Of a DNA stretch of 64,000 nt, positions 24,788 through 33,946 are shown piece after piece. The position numbers were made by a program, and so were the translations under genes. The stretch is taken from the NCBI RefSeq assembly GCF_004011505.1, contig NZ_SAUN01000001.1, positions 8,893,501-8,957,500 of the forward strand. The letters are read 5' to 3'. The stretch is from Nonomuraea polychroma. Lineage in GTDB: Bacteria; Actinomycetota; Actinomycetes; Streptosporangiales; Streptosporangiaceae. The notes beneath the pieces are model-generated. The model was given only the letters and a program-made list of their open reading frames with translations. It did not search any database and was not told where the DNA came from. Numbering within the stretch: position 1 is the stretch's first letter; each line of letters begins with the position of its first letter.

Positions 24788-27700
24788 ATGCCTATGGATA
24801 CCGCGGCGCACGAGCTCATCGGCAGGGACCACCCGGCCGCGCTGCTGCGTGCCGAGATCGCCCGGCTGATCGCCAGTCACGGCGGCCTGGTGCTGGTCAC
24901 CGGCGAGGCGGGCATCGGCAAGACCACGCTGGTCACGAGCGCGGCGCGGGAGGCGAGGCGGCAGGGCGCGCTGGTGGTGGGCGGCGCGTGCTGGGACTCC
25001 GCGAGCGCGCCAGGCTATTGGCCGTGGACCCAGGTCATCCGCGCCCTGCGGCGCGGCGCCGAGCCCGAGGAGTGGGCCGCGGCGGAGAGTGCGGCGGGGC
25101 CCAGCCTTGCCGCCCTCCTGGGCGATCAGACCTCGCACGAGGACCAGGGCAACAGGGCGTCCCCTTTCGCCCCGGTCTCTCCGAGCGGAGCCGAGGTCCC
25201 CGACACCTTCAAGCTCTACGACGCGGTCACCTCGGCCCTGGTCGCGCTCGCCCAGCGCCGCCCGGTCGTCATCGTCATCGACGACCTGCACGTGGCCGAC
25301 CCGGCGTCGCTGCGGCTGCTGGAGTTCGCGGCCCAGCAGACCTGGTTCGAGCGGGTGCTGCTCATCGGCACCTACCGCGACGCCGAGGTCGAGCCGGTCG
25401 ACCACCCGCTCCGCGCCCTGCTGTCGCCGCTCGGCGCCAAGGCCACCACGACCATCACGCTCACCGGCCTCGACGAAACGGCGGTGGCGGCGCTCATGGC
25501 CCGCACCGTCGGTGAGCAGCCACCACCCGGCCTGGTCGCCGAGGTCCATCGCCGCACGGGCGGCAACCCGTTCTTCGTCGAGCAGACCGCTAGGCTGTGG
25601 AGCAGCGGCGGCTCGGCCGACGCCATCGCGCCCGGCGTCCGCGACGCGCTGCTGCGCCGCCTGTCTCTGCTGCCGCGGCCGGTCGCCGAGCTGCTGCCCG
25701 CCGCGGCCGTGCTGGGGCGCGAGTTCCACCGGCAGGTGCTCGCCGCGACCATCGAGGCCCCGGTCGCGCACGTGGACCGGCTGCTGGAGCTGGCCGTGGT
25801 CGCCAAGCTCGTGGTCACCAAGGGCGGCGGCGTGTTCGCCTTCGCACACGACCTGGTGCGCGAGACCCTCTACGACTCCCTGGACGACCCGGGCGAGCGG
25901 CACGCCGCGGTCGTCGCCGCCCTCGATCGTTGGCCGGCCGGCGAACGCTCACCCGCCCTCCAACCCCTTGAGGGCTCGACCGGCCTCGACGGCAAGGTCC
26001 TGCCGAGCGACCTCGCCCGTCACGCGTACCTGGCGGGCGACCGCGTCGACCCGGGCCGGGCAACGGACCTGCTGCTCGCCGCGGCCCGGGACGCACGGGG
26101 CCGGATGGCGGGCGAGGAGCAGCTGGGCCATCTACGGCGGGCCCACGAGCTGAGCGCCGCCGCCGATCCCCGCACGCACGCGATCGTCGCACTCGAGCTG
26201 GGCAAGGAGCTGCACCACCACGGCGACGATGACGAGGCACGCCGGCTCTTCGAGCAGGCCGCCGCCATCGCCGGCGAGCTCGACGACGCCGAGCTGTCCG
26301 CCCGCGTCGCCCTGACCTTCCGCTCCTACTACGGCCGTGACAAGGCCTTCGACCGGTTGAGACAGGCCCATGCCCGGCTGGTCGGCAGCCCGGCGCCGGA
26401 CGAGCGGCTCGCGCTCGACCTGGTCGTCCGCCTTGCCCAGCTGGCCAGGCAGGGTGGCGACGACGACGCGCTGGCGTTCAGCCTGTGGGCGCACCACGAC
26501 ATCATCTGGGGGCCGGGCACGGCGCGGGAGCGGGTGGCGCTGACGGGCGAGCTGATCGACCTGGCGCGGCGCACCTCCGACCCCGAGCTGGAGCATTTCG
26601 CCAGGGCGCTGCGCTGGGTGGCCATGATCGAGCAGGGCGACCCGCGCTACCTCGACCAGTTCCAGGACTACGCCGCCAACGCCCGGCGCAGCGAGCAGCC
26701 GCACTTCCTCATGACCATGGCCATCGACGAGAGCATCCTCGCGGCCTTCGCCGGCCGTTTCGCCGAGGCCGAGTCCCTGCTCTCGGGGATCCGGCTGGAC
26801 AGCACGCACGACCACATGGACTTCATGCTCAGTCACCACCGCTGGGCGATGTCGTGGTTGCGGGGGCGGGTGGAAGAGCAGGAGAAGATTCTCGACCAGC
26901 TGAGGACCACCGCCCACCCGTGCGTCGGCGTGCTGGAGGCCCTGACGGCGCTGCAGGCAGGCGACCCCGACCTCGCGCTCCGCCGCCTGGCCACCGAGCA
27001 ACCGCACGACGGCAACCCGGCTGGTACGAAGGCGCACGACGGCAGCCCGGCCGCCGTCGGCAACGCGCACGACGGCATGTCACAGCCGTTGTGGCTGCGC
27101 CTGCAGGCCGAGGTGGCGGCCTCCACCCAGGACCTGGAGCTGTGCGCCGCGGCCAGGGCCGCGTTGTCGCCGCATCGCGGACAGTGGGCGGTGGCGCTGT
27201 TCGGCTGGGACGTCAGCGGCCCCTACGACCTGTGGCTGGCCAAGGTGGACGCGGCGGAAGGCCGCTGGGCCGAGGCCGTGACCGGCTTCACCGCAGCCTG
27301 CCGCTCCGCCGACCGCATGGGGGCGCGGCCCTGGTCCGTGCTCGCGCGGGCGCACCTGGCCGAGGCGCTGTTCGCCCGCGCCGCGCCTGGCGACGCGGAA
27401 GCGGCGCAAACACTGCTGGACGGCGTCCGCCAGGACGCGGCCGAGCTGGGCATGCGCCACGTGCTGGAGTCCGTACGTCCGTCGCGCACCCCATCGGCCA
27501 CCTCACCGCCGGACGACCCTCGGCCCCGGCCCGATGCCCCCGGCCGGGGCGGCGCGCTGGGCTTGCTCGGAAACGCCTGGACCCCCCTGTCAGTCCGATC
27601 GACCAGACCCGACCAGCCTGGCGAAGACACGCCCGGCACTCGGCGGGACGGCACGAAGGGAGAGTTCCGGCGGGACGGGGCGGTCTGGTCGCTGATGTTC

Positions 27701-28201
27701 TCAGGACGAGCCGCGCACATGCCGGACGCAAAAGGGCTCCGCGACCTGCACATCCTCCTCAGCCGTCCGGGCGAGGACGTGCCCGCCGTACGCCTGCTGA
27801 ACCCAGAAGGCGGCGAGGTGGTCCTGGCCGCCCGCCGGATGGGCGGTGACGACATGCTCGACGAGGAGGCCAAGACCCGCTACCGGCGCCGCCTGACCCA
27901 GCTGGACGAAGAAATCGACCGGGCCGTGGGGCGGGGCGACGACGGGCGGGCGGCCGAGTTCGATCGGGAGCGTGCGGCGCTGCTGGAAGAGCTGCGGGCG
28001 GCGGCGGGCCTCGGCGGCCGTACCCGCCGCCTGGGAGATGAGGCCGAGCGCGCCCGCAAGACGGTCACGGCACGCATCCGCGACGTGCTCCGCAAGCTCG
28101 ACCACGCCCACCCCGAACTGGCCGCTCACCTGCGCGCCTCGATCTCCACCGGGTCGACGTGCCGCTACCAGCCGGAGGACGAGACCGCCTGGCGGCTCTG
28201 A
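24788..28201 (+). CDS. Large AAA-ATPase regulator (LuxR/MalT-like architecture), 1137 aa
   Basis: The N-terminal AAA domain has Walker A GEAGIGKTT (about 38) and Walker B VVIVIDDLHVAD (about 160), with a RTGGNPFFVEQ sensor motif. Long helical TPR-like repeats follow (about 420-900). The last 130 residues form a conserved actinobacterial C-terminal domain with RRRLTQLDEEIDRAV and a terminal EERARKTVTARIRD-like helix (here DEAERARKTVTARIRDVLRKL). No LuxR HTH is present. It is probably an ATP-dependent signal sensor. ATG 24788 or 24794 are both possible. A fragment of a paralogue's C-terminal domain lies at 30.3 kb. Confidence 0.85.
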   Translation: MPMDTAAHELIGRDHPAALLRAEIARLIASHGGLVLVTGEAGIGKTTLVTSAAREARRQGALVVGGACWDSASAPGYWPWTQVIRALRRGAEPEEWAAAESAAGPSLAALLGDQTSHEDQGNRASPFAPVSPSGAEVPDTFKLYDAVTSALVALAQRRPVVIVIDDLHVADPASLRLLEFAAQQTWFERVLLIGTYRDAEVEPVDHPLRALLSPLGAKATTTITLTGLDETAVAALMARTVGEQPPPGLVAEVHRRTGGNPFFVEQTARLWSSGGSADAIAPGVRDALLRRLSLLPRPVAELLPAAAVLGREFHRQVLAATIEAPVAHVDRLLELAVVAKLVVTKGGGVFAFAHDLVRETLYDSLDDPGERHAAVVAALDRWPAGERSPALQPLEGSTGLDGKVLPSDLARHAYLAGDRVDPGRATDLLLAAARDARGRMAGEEQLGHLRRAHELSAAADPRTHAIVALELGKELHHHGDDDEARRLFEQAAAIAGELDDAELSARVALTFRSYYGRDKAFDRLRQAHARLVGSPAPDERLALDLVVRLAQLARQGGDDDALAFSLWAHHDIIWGPGTARERVALTGELIDLARRTSDPELEHFARALRWVAMIEQGDPRYLDQFQDYAANARRSEQPHFLMTMAIDESILAAFAGRFAEAESLLSGIRLDSTHDHMDFMLSHHRWAMSWLRGRVEEQEKILDQLRTTAHPCVGVLEALTALQAGDPDLALRRLATEQPHDGNPAGTKAHDGSPAAVGNAHDGMSQPLWLRLQAEVAASTQDLELCAAARAALSPHRGQWAVALFGWDVSGPYDLWLAKVDAAEGRWAEAVTGFTAACRSADRMGARPWSVLARAHLAEALFARAAPGDAEAAQTLLDGVRQDAAELGMRHVLESVRPSRTPSATSPPDDPRPRPDAPGRGGALGLLGNAWTPLSVRSTRPDQPGEDTPGTRRDGTKGEFRRDGAVWSLMFSGRAAHMPDAKGLRDLHILLSRPGEDVPAVRLLNPEGGEVVLAARRMGGDDMLDEEAKTRYRRRLTQLDEEIDRAVGRGDDGRAAEFDRERAALLEELRAAAGLGGRTRRLGDEAERARKTVTARIRDVLRKLDHAHPELAAHLRASISTGSTCRYQPEDETAWRL

Positions 28202-28268
28202 GCGCTCAGCGCCACGTGTCATGGCACGGGATGTCTTGAAGACGGAACTTCCATCGACTGCCGCGGGG

Positions 28269-29099
28269 TCATGGTTTGCGGGCCACTCCACACACGGCGC
28301 TCACGACAGTGGCCGGATCGTCCCAGCGGTCCGGCTCAGGCCGCCACTCCGGCGTGGATACCACGCCAGGCTCCACCAGCTCCAGGCCGGCGAAAAAGCC
28401 GGCAATCCGCTCCGGACTGCGCAGTTGGTAGGTGTTGGCGGCGCTCTTGTTGTACGCGGAGACCGCCTCAATCAGGGCCGGGTTGGTGTTCGTGCCGTCG
28501 CTCAGCACCAGATAGCTTCCGGCGGCGAGGGGCTCCACCAGCCGGTCGACGATGCCCTGCGGATCGTCATCGTCAGTCAGCTGCCCTGCGATGCTCAGCA
28601 TCATGAGCGCGATCGGCCGGGAGAAGTCCAGCGTCCTGGCCGCCTGCCCCAGAATGAGGTCGGGACGGCGGACATCGGCGTCGATGTAGTCCGTGGCGCC
28701 TTCTGACGTGCTGGTGAGCAGGGCCCGGGCGTGCGCCAGCACGATCGGATCGTTGTCCACGTAAACCACGCGCGATTCTGGCGCGAGGCCCTGTGCGACC
28801 TCGTGCGTGTTGTTCGCCGTAGGCAGCCCGGTGCCGATATCCAGGAATTGCCGGATCCCGGCCTCCTTCACCAGGTAGCGCACGGCACGGATGAGGAACT
28901 CGCGCTGCAGCCGGGCGACCATCGCGAAGTCGGGAAACAACCGCAGCAGAGTTTGGCCGGCCTCGCGGTCCACCTGGAAGTGATCTTTGCCACCAAGCAG
29001 GAAGTCCCACACCCTCGCGGAGTGCGGCACTGTGGTGTCGACGCGGGCCCAAGCCGACGCGGCAGCGTTGCTATCGCTCACAATGAAACATGATTCCAT
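28269..29099 (-). CDS. DUF574 (PF04672) SAM-dependent methyltransferase
   Basis: A 276-residue member of the actinomycete-specific S-adenosyl methyltransferase family. Family marks are HSARVWDFLLGGKDHFQVDREAG, FLDIGTGLPTANNTHEVAQ (AdoMet site) and VVYVDNDPIVLAHARALL. The substrate of this family is unknown. A paralogue is at 58.1 kb. The ATG at 29099 has no clear ribosome site; an in-frame GTG 7 codons downstream is an alternative. Confidence 0.9.
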   Translation of the reverse strand: MESCFIVSDSNAAASAWARVDTTVPHSARVWDFLLGGKDHFQVDREAGQTLLRLFPDFAMVARLQREFLIRAVRYLVKEAGIRQFLDIGTGLPTANNTHEVAQGLAPESRVVYVDNDPIVLAHARALLTSTSEGATDYIDADVRRPDLILGQAARTLDFSRPIALMMLSIAGQLTDDDDPQGIVDRLVEPLAAGSYLVLSDGTNTNPALIEAVSAYNKSAANTYQLRSPERIAGFFAGLELVEPGVVSTPEWRPEPDRWDDPATVVSAVCGVARKP

Positions 29100-29186
29100 G
29101 TCAATGGTCTCGAATGTGCTTAATGCCGGTGAACAGCCTGATCCGGTGCGGTCATGTCCGGGGATCCGTTCTGCTGGTGGTGGGAG

Positions 29187-29325
29187 TTAGGCGAAGGCTG
29201 AGTGGATGATCTCGGCGCAGGCAGCGGCGTCGAGCGTCAGGCCCCGCGTAACGCGGCGACGTCGAGGGTGAAGCGCAGCACGGGCAGCACGTGGGCCAGG
29301 AAGCCACCAGCCGAAGAGATCACCT
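29187..29325 (-). pseudogene. Frameshifted C-terminal gene remnant, family unrecognised
   Basis: Minus strand reads GGFLAHVLPVLRFTLDVAALRG and then a TGA. One base less in the CCCC run at 29242-29245 would continue into LTLDAAACAEIIHSAFA and a TAA at 29187. A TAG closes the frame upstream. This looks like the end of a decayed coding sequence, but I cannot name the family. Confidence 0.4.
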
Positions 29326-29838
29326 AGCGTCTCTGAGCAGTCAGTGCCACGCCCCATCAACGAGATTCGCGTCCCAGAGCCGCGCGTGCGACTCCTGCCA
29401 GCTGATCAGGTATGACAACCCTGCGTGCCACGTCCACGACCTGCCCCCACGTGTCGACCGCGAAGCCTCTCTGCCGGAGGAGGGCGAGCAATTGCCCCTC
29501 AGGCGGACCACCGCACAAGCGACCGATCTCAGGCGATGCCTGCGCGCATAGGGGAAGGGAGCCCAACGTCGGTGTGTGAAGACAGCCTCAGGAAGTCCCC
29601 ATGCCCGTCAGACCGCGGAACACCATACCCGCTGTCTTTGCCTGCGGTTACGGGCTCGTCCAGCAGCCCCAGGCCGGCCTGGGCGAGCCCTAGGATGAGC
29701 AATGAGCGCGTACAGCCGGAGAAGCACCGCGCTCGCTTTGCTCGCTCGACGTCGAGCGCATGTCATGCGGTCGGCATCGCTGGCCATCGCCGCCGCGCGT
29801 ATCTCCTGCGAGGCCAGTTTGAGCCACGACCGATCCGG
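29326..29838. other. Gene-poor stretch, no supported gene
   Basis: Several short open frames on both strands lack ribosome sites and domain support. One minus-strand frame (29357-29566) reads LLALLRQRGFAVDTWGQVVDVARRVV and may be another remnant. A CGCTCGCTTTGCTCGCTCG string near 29731 belongs to the scattered GAGCG-rich repeats. Confidence 0.5.
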
Positions 29839-30240
29839 TTAGGAGCGCCACGCTGCGAGGAGTTCCGCCGGGCCGAACGCAGCGTCGAGCCCCGCGCAGT
29901 CAGTCCCGCTGCGGGAGACCGCTACCAACGGCACGGGATCTGGCGTGAGAGCGGCGCGGTGGCGGTGCAGTGCCGCGAGGTCGTGGCGGTCGAAGGGGGA
30001 GTTCTCCAACTATTTCACCGAACCGACGAAGAGCAACTCCTTGGCGACGGGCGCGCGGTCCGCCCCCACGATGTCGATCTCCACATCATTGGTACGGGTC
30101 CAGTAGCCGCCGACGGCCGGGGCCGCGGGAAGGCCCGCGTCAGGCAGCAACCGCGCCAGCGCCTCACGCACCAGAGGCTCGACAGCTCGTCCGCGCCAAC
30201 TGGTCCAATTCTCGCGGATGCCATGGCGCCATCCTCTGCG
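29839..30240 (-). pseudogene. C-terminal remnant of a DUF234-type AAA ATPase with a nonsense codon
   Basis: Reading in one frame gives GIRENWTSWRGRAVEPLVREAL, GYWTRTNDVEIDIVGADRAPVAK and ELLFVGSVK, then TAG at 30010-30012, then LENSPFDRHDLAALHRHRAAL down to TAA at 29839. Relatives of the archaeal-type ATPase/DUF234 family have Trp at the TAG position, so a TGG to TAG change broke the gene. The ATPase half is missing altogether: the frame loses similarity near 30240. Confidence 0.75.
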
Positions 30241-30259
30241 CCGTCCCCTTCAGGGGAAA

Positions 30260-30297
30260 CTAACATGAATGTTAGCAACATTGATGTTAGTGACATC
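30260..30297. promoter_or_regulatory. Pair of AT-rich palindromes
   Basis: CTAACAT-GA-ATGTTAG (30260-30275) is a perfect 7-bp inverted repeat. It is followed by GATGT-N5-ACATC (30283-30297). ATGTTAG occurs twice, 15 bp apart. This is very unlike the GC-rich surroundings and looks like a TetR-type operator left without its gene. Confidence 0.5.
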
Positions 30298-30339
30298 CCA
30301 GTTACTCAAGGAAACGGCGATCCCCGATGGCTCGGGTCA

Positions 30340-30425
30340 CGCCGTGACGGCGACGAGGCGGAACGGGCCCACAAGACCGTCACGGCCAGAATCCGCGACG
30401 TCCTGCGCAAACTCGACCACGATCT
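30340..30425 (+). pseudogene. Fragment of the AAA regulator C-terminal domain
   Basis: The plus strand encodes DGDEAERAHKTVTARIRDV and then LRKLDHD, nearly identical to the end of the large regulator at 24.8-28.2 kb (DEAERARKTVTARIRDVLRKLDHA). Sequence before and after is unrelated, so this is a short remnant of a second copy. Confidence 0.7.
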
Positions 30426-30479
30426 CCAGCCCTCCATCGGGCCGCGCGGGTGGCGACCCGGCCAAGTTTATCCCCGGGC

Positions 30480-31400
30480 TCAGCCTAGGACCGCGCCGAT
30501 CGCCGTCATGATCGGGATGGACAGGACCGTGGTGATGAGGACGGCGCTGCGAGCCAGGCGCCGGCCCGTGTCGTAGTTCACCGCGTACACGTAGATGTTC
30601 TGCGCAGCGGGGAGTGCGGCGAACAACGTGGCGGCGAGCAACGCGCTGTCGTCCAGGCCCAAGGCGAAGCGGGCGGTCAGGTACGCGATCGCGGGCTGGA
30701 CCACGGATTTCAGCGCGACCACGAGGCCGATGTCCCAACCCAGGCCACCGCTCTGCTCAGTCGGCGCGCGCTGGGAGCCGTACAGGCTGAGGCCGTAGGC
30801 GAGCAGGGCGACCGGGATCGCCGCGCCGCCGAGCAGCTCGATCGGGCGCATGACCGTGACGGGGAGGGAGAAGCCGGTCAGGGCGCAGGCCAGGCCCAGG
30901 AGGGAGGCGACGGTGAGGGGGTTGCGTATCGGCAGGAGGAGAGCCGAGCGGATCGACCTGGCTCCCTTGTCGAGGATCAGGAAAGAGATCGGGGTGATGA
31001 CGATCAGCTGGAAGAGGAGGATGGGCGCGACCAGGGCGCCGTCGCCCAGCACGTAGATGGAGATGGGCACGCCGAGGTTGCCGGCGTTGACATAGGACGA
31101 GGCGAGGGCGCCGATCGTGGTCTCGCGGCGGTCCCTGCGCCAGAGCAGCTTCGCCACCAGGACATACGCCAGCTGTACGCACGCCACGGCGACGACCTCC
31201 GTCAGGAGCACCGGCGAGAGCAGAATGCCGAGGTCGGCCCGAGAGACCGTGACGAACATCAACGCGGGCGTGGCCACGAAGAAGGCCAGCCGCGACAACA
31301 CCAGCTCGTCGCTGGCACGGAGTAAGCCGCCGGCGCCGACGACGTACCCGAGCACGGCAACGGACACCAGGGCGGCGAACGCCGCGACAACCCCCGACAC
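30480..31400 (-). CDS. AEC-family transporter (auxin-efflux-carrier fold)
   Basis: A 306-residue membrane protein with about ten helices in two halves, as in AEC/BART carriers (SYVNAGNLGVPISIYVLGD and the C-terminal ALPAAQNIYVYAVNYD). By family it moves organic acids or small anions across the membrane. The GTG start at 31400 has GGAGGT upstream. It is divergent from the epimerase gene. The substrate is not predictable. Confidence 0.9.
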   Translation of the reverse strand: MSGVVAAFAALVSVAVLGYVVGAGGLLRASDELVLSRLAFFVATPALMFVTVSRADLGILLSPVLLTEVVAVACVQLAYVLVAKLLWRRDRRETTIGALASSYVNAGNLGVPISIYVLGDGALVAPILLFQLIVITPISFLILDKGARSIRSALLLPIRNPLTVASLLGLACALTGFSLPVTVMRPIELLGGAAIPVALLAYGLSLYGSQRAPTEQSGGLGWDIGLVVALKSVVQPAIAYLTARFALGLDDSALLAATLFAALPAAQNIYVYAVNYDTGRRLARSAVLITTVLSIPIMTAIGAVLG

Positions 31401-31471
31401 GCTGAACTGACCTCCGAAATCGGACGTTAAGGAGCGTATCGGGTCGCCCTGGTGCAGGTTAGGCTGCCTCC

Positions 31472-32425
31472 ATGCGTGTAGTGGTGATCGGCGCCAGCGG
31501 CCATATCGGCACTTATCTCGTTCCCCGGCTCGTCGAAGCAGGTCATGACGTGGTGGCGGTGAGCAGGGGCAAGCGGGAGCCCTACAGCCCGCACGGGGCG
31601 TGGCAGCGAGTCACCACCGTCACGGCCGACCGGGACGCGGAGGACGCCGACGGGACGTTCGGGCGGCGGATCGTCGAGCTGGAGGGCGACGTCGTCATCG
31701 ACCTCATCTGCTTCCAGGAGGACAGCGCGCGGCACATCGCCGAGGCGCTCCACGGGCGCGTGCGGCAGTTCCTGCACTGCGGGACGATCTGGACGCACGG
31801 GCCGAGCGCGCAGGTGCCGACGACCGAGGACCGGCCGAAGCGGCCGCTCGGGGAGTACGGGAAGCAGAAGGCCGCCATCGAGGCGTATCTGCTGGAGCGG
31901 GCCCATCGGGACGGGTTCCCGGTGACGATCATCCATCCGGGGCACATCACCGGACCCGGGTGGGTGCCGGTCAATCCTGCCGGGAACGTGAATCCGGCTG
32001 TTTTCCAGACGCTGGCGGATGGGGAAGAGCTCGCGCTGCCGAACTTCGGCATGGAGACCGTGCAGCACGTGCACGCCGACGACGTGGCACGCATCTTCAT
32101 GGACGCGATGGCCAATCCGTCGGTGGCGGTGGGCGAGAGCTTCCACTCGGTCGCGACGAGCGCGCTGTCGCTACGCGGGTACGCCGAGGCGGTGGCCGGG
32201 TGGTTCGGCCGGGAGGCGCGGCTGACGTACCTGCCGTGGGAGCAGTGGCAGGCCACGGTGTCCGAGTTCGACGCGCAGATCACGCTCGACCACATTTCCT
32301 ACAGCCCGCACTGCAGCATGGAGAAGGCCGAGCGGCTGCTCGGCCACCGGCCGCGCTACACGCCCCTCGAGGCCATCTCAGAGGCCGTGAACTGGCTGGC
32401 CAGAACGGGCGTCATCAGCACCTGA
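31472..32425 (+). CDS. NAD-dependent epimerase/dehydratase (extended SDR)
   Basis: A 317-residue SDR with the N-terminal nucleotide motif VVIGASGHIGTYLVPRL (GxxGxxG, residues 7-13). The candidate Tyr-Lys pair is YGKQK (about 129-133), and a substrate-domain segment VQHVHADDVARIF is present. It would act on a nucleotide sugar or similar carbonyl in the cytosol. No sugar-pathway genes flank it. A weak GGTTAGG lies 14 nt before the ATG. Confidence 0.88.
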   Translation: MRVVVIGASGHIGTYLVPRLVEAGHDVVAVSRGKREPYSPHGAWQRVTTVTADRDAEDADGTFGRRIVELEGDVVIDLICFQEDSARHIAEALHGRVRQFLHCGTIWTHGPSAQVPTTEDRPKRPLGEYGKQKAAIEAYLLERAHRDGFPVTIIHPGHITGPGWVPVNPAGNVNPAVFQTLADGEELALPNFGMETVQHVHADDVARIFMDAMANPSVAVGESFHSVATSALSLRGYAEAVAGWFGREARLTYLPWEQWQATVSEFDAQITLDHISYSPHCSMEKAERLLGHRPRYTPLEAISEAVNWLARTGVIST

Positions 32426-32460
32426 AGCTGACCGGAAGGGGTCCGAGCGTACAGAAGGCC

Positions 32461-32673
32461 ATGGCTTCCCTGCTCGTCACCATCCTCGCCGTCTTCTCCG
32501 CGCAGCAACTCCTCACCCCGGTGCTGGCGCTGTCCACCGCCCTGTACGAGCTCGCCCCGGTGACCCCGGTCCTCACCGCGTTGGCGGCGGCGGCGACGGC
32601 CGTCGTACTGGCGTGGTTGTCACCGGCCGCCCGCCACGCCAAAGCCGCGGCCGAGGCCGTCGCCGCCTCCTAG
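32461..32673 (+). CDS. Small two-helix membrane protein, 70 aa
   Basis: ATG 32461 opens a 70-residue frame with two hydrophobic helices (about 2-25 and 33-53), then a short basic-Ala tail (ARHAKAAAEAV). Start context is AGAAGG, 2 nt away, which is close. It fills the 250 bp between the epimerase and the liv operon, whose last gene it meets tail to tail 2 bp apart. Unnamed; moderate support only. Confidence 0.5.
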   Translation: MASLLVTILAVFSAQQLLTPVLALSTALYELAPVTPVLTALAAAATAVVLAWLSPAARHAKAAAEAVAAS

Positions 32674-32675
32674 CG

Positions 32676-33941
32676 TCACCCGGTCAGCGGACCGAACTCC
32701 TTCCGCGTGTCGATCACGTCACCGAACAGCTCCCACCGTTCGCCCTTGAACGTCATGAGCTGCATCGACTCGATCGGGAAGCCGTCGCCCTGCGCCGTGT
32801 TGAGCGTCACCCCGGGCAGCAGCATGTCGATCTGGACGTTCTGCAGGTTCCGTACGGAGTCCCGCAGACCCTCGCGGGTCGGGCACTTGGCCGCCTCCAT
32901 GGCCTTGTGGAAGCTGTTGGCCACCGCCCAGCCGAAGGTGTGGTACGGGATGTTCGGATCGGCGCCGGGGGCGTACTGCTGCATCTTCTGCTTGTACAGC
33001 GTCATCTCGGCGTCGCTCTGCCAGGTCGGGTCGTTGGGGTCCTTGTAGTACGAGCTGGACACGATGCCCTGCACGTTCTCGAACCCGACGGGCTTGAGCA
33101 CGGTGATCGAGGCCGCGACGTTGTTGATGATGTGCAGCGGGTTCCAGGACGTGTTCTTGGCGTCGGCGGCCAGTGCCTGGGAGCCGAACTTCGGCGTGGT
33201 GATGTTGAGGAAGACGTCCGCCTTCGACTCGGCGAGGTTACGCATCTGGGGATCGATGCTGGGGTCAGAGACCTCGTAGCTCTGCTCGGCCACGATCTGA
33301 ACCTGGGTGCCCTCGATGGCCCGTTTGAAGCCGCCGAACAGGTCCTTGCCGAAGTCGTCGTTCTGGTAGAGCACGGCGACCTTGGCCTCGGGCTTCTCCA
33401 TCTTGAGGTATTGGGCGTAGACGCGCGCCTCGGAGATGTAGTTGGGCTGCCAGCCGATGGTCCACGGGTGCGCGGTGTCGGTGCCCCACTTGGACGCGCC
33501 CGTGGCGACGAAGATCTGCGGCACCTTGCGCTGGTTGGTGTAGTCCCAGGTGGCGGTGGTCGAGGGCGTGCCCAGCGTCTGGAACAGCGCGAACACCTGC
33601 TCCTGCTCGACCAGCCTGCGGGCCTCCTCGACGGCCTTCGGCGGCTGGTAGCCGTCGTCGCGCACGACGAACTCGACCTTGCGCCCGCCGATGCCGCCCT
33701 TCTCGGCATTGACGTAGTCGAAGTACGCCTTGATGCCCTTCGGGATGTCGCCGTACGCCGAGGCGGGGCCGGACAGCGGGTAGATGCCGCCGAGCTTGAT
33801 GCTCTTGTCCGTGATGCCGGTCGTCTGCTGTCCCTGGCACTGACCCGAGGCCGTCGTGCCCGTGCCGCCGCTGTCCCGTCCCCCGCAGGCGGCGACGGCA
33901 AGCACGAGCAGTGCCGTACAGCCGATCGCTGATACACGCAT
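32676..33941 (-). CDS. livK: Branched-chain-amino-acid-type ABC substrate-binding lipoprotein
   Basis: A 421-residue binding protein of the periplasmic-binding type I (LivJ/K) family. Lipobox LAVAAC (Cys about 19). The mature part starts DKSIKLGGIYPLSGPASAYGDIPKGIKAYFDYVN, with the conserved RDDGYQPPKAVEEARRLVEQEQVFAL. It delivers an amino acid, amide or aromatic acid to LivHM. It is the last gene of the five-gene operon. Ligand is not fixed by sequence. Confidence 0.9.
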   Translation of the reverse strand: MRVSAIGCTALLVLAVAACGGRDSGGTGTTASGQCQGQQTTGITDKSIKLGGIYPLSGPASAYGDIPKGIKAYFDYVNAEKGGIGGRKVEFVVRDDGYQPPKAVEEARRLVEQEQVFALFQTLGTPSTTATWDYTNQRKVPQIFVATGASKWGTDTAHPWTIGWQPNYISEARVYAQYLKMEKPEAKVAVLYQNDDFGKDLFGGFKRAIEGTQVQIVAEQSYEVSDPSIDPQMRNLAESKADVFLNITTPKFGSQALAADAKNTSWNPLHIINNVAASITVLKPVGFENVQGIVSSSYYKDPNDPTWQSDAEMTLYKQKMQQYAPGADPNIPYHTFGWAVANSFHKAMEAAKCPTREGLRDSVRNLQNVQIDMLLPGVTLNTAQGDGFPIESMQLMTFKGERWELFGDVIDTRKEFGPLTG

Positions 33942-33946
33942 CCCTC

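Noticed and set aside
23495..25903. 802-codon open frame on the minus strand
   Set aside because: Antisense shadow of the P450 and AAA regulator genes, without ribosome site or domain.
29425..30576. 383-codon plus-strand frame
   Set aside because: It crosses several remnants on both strands; only the AAA-domain fragment inside it has meaning.
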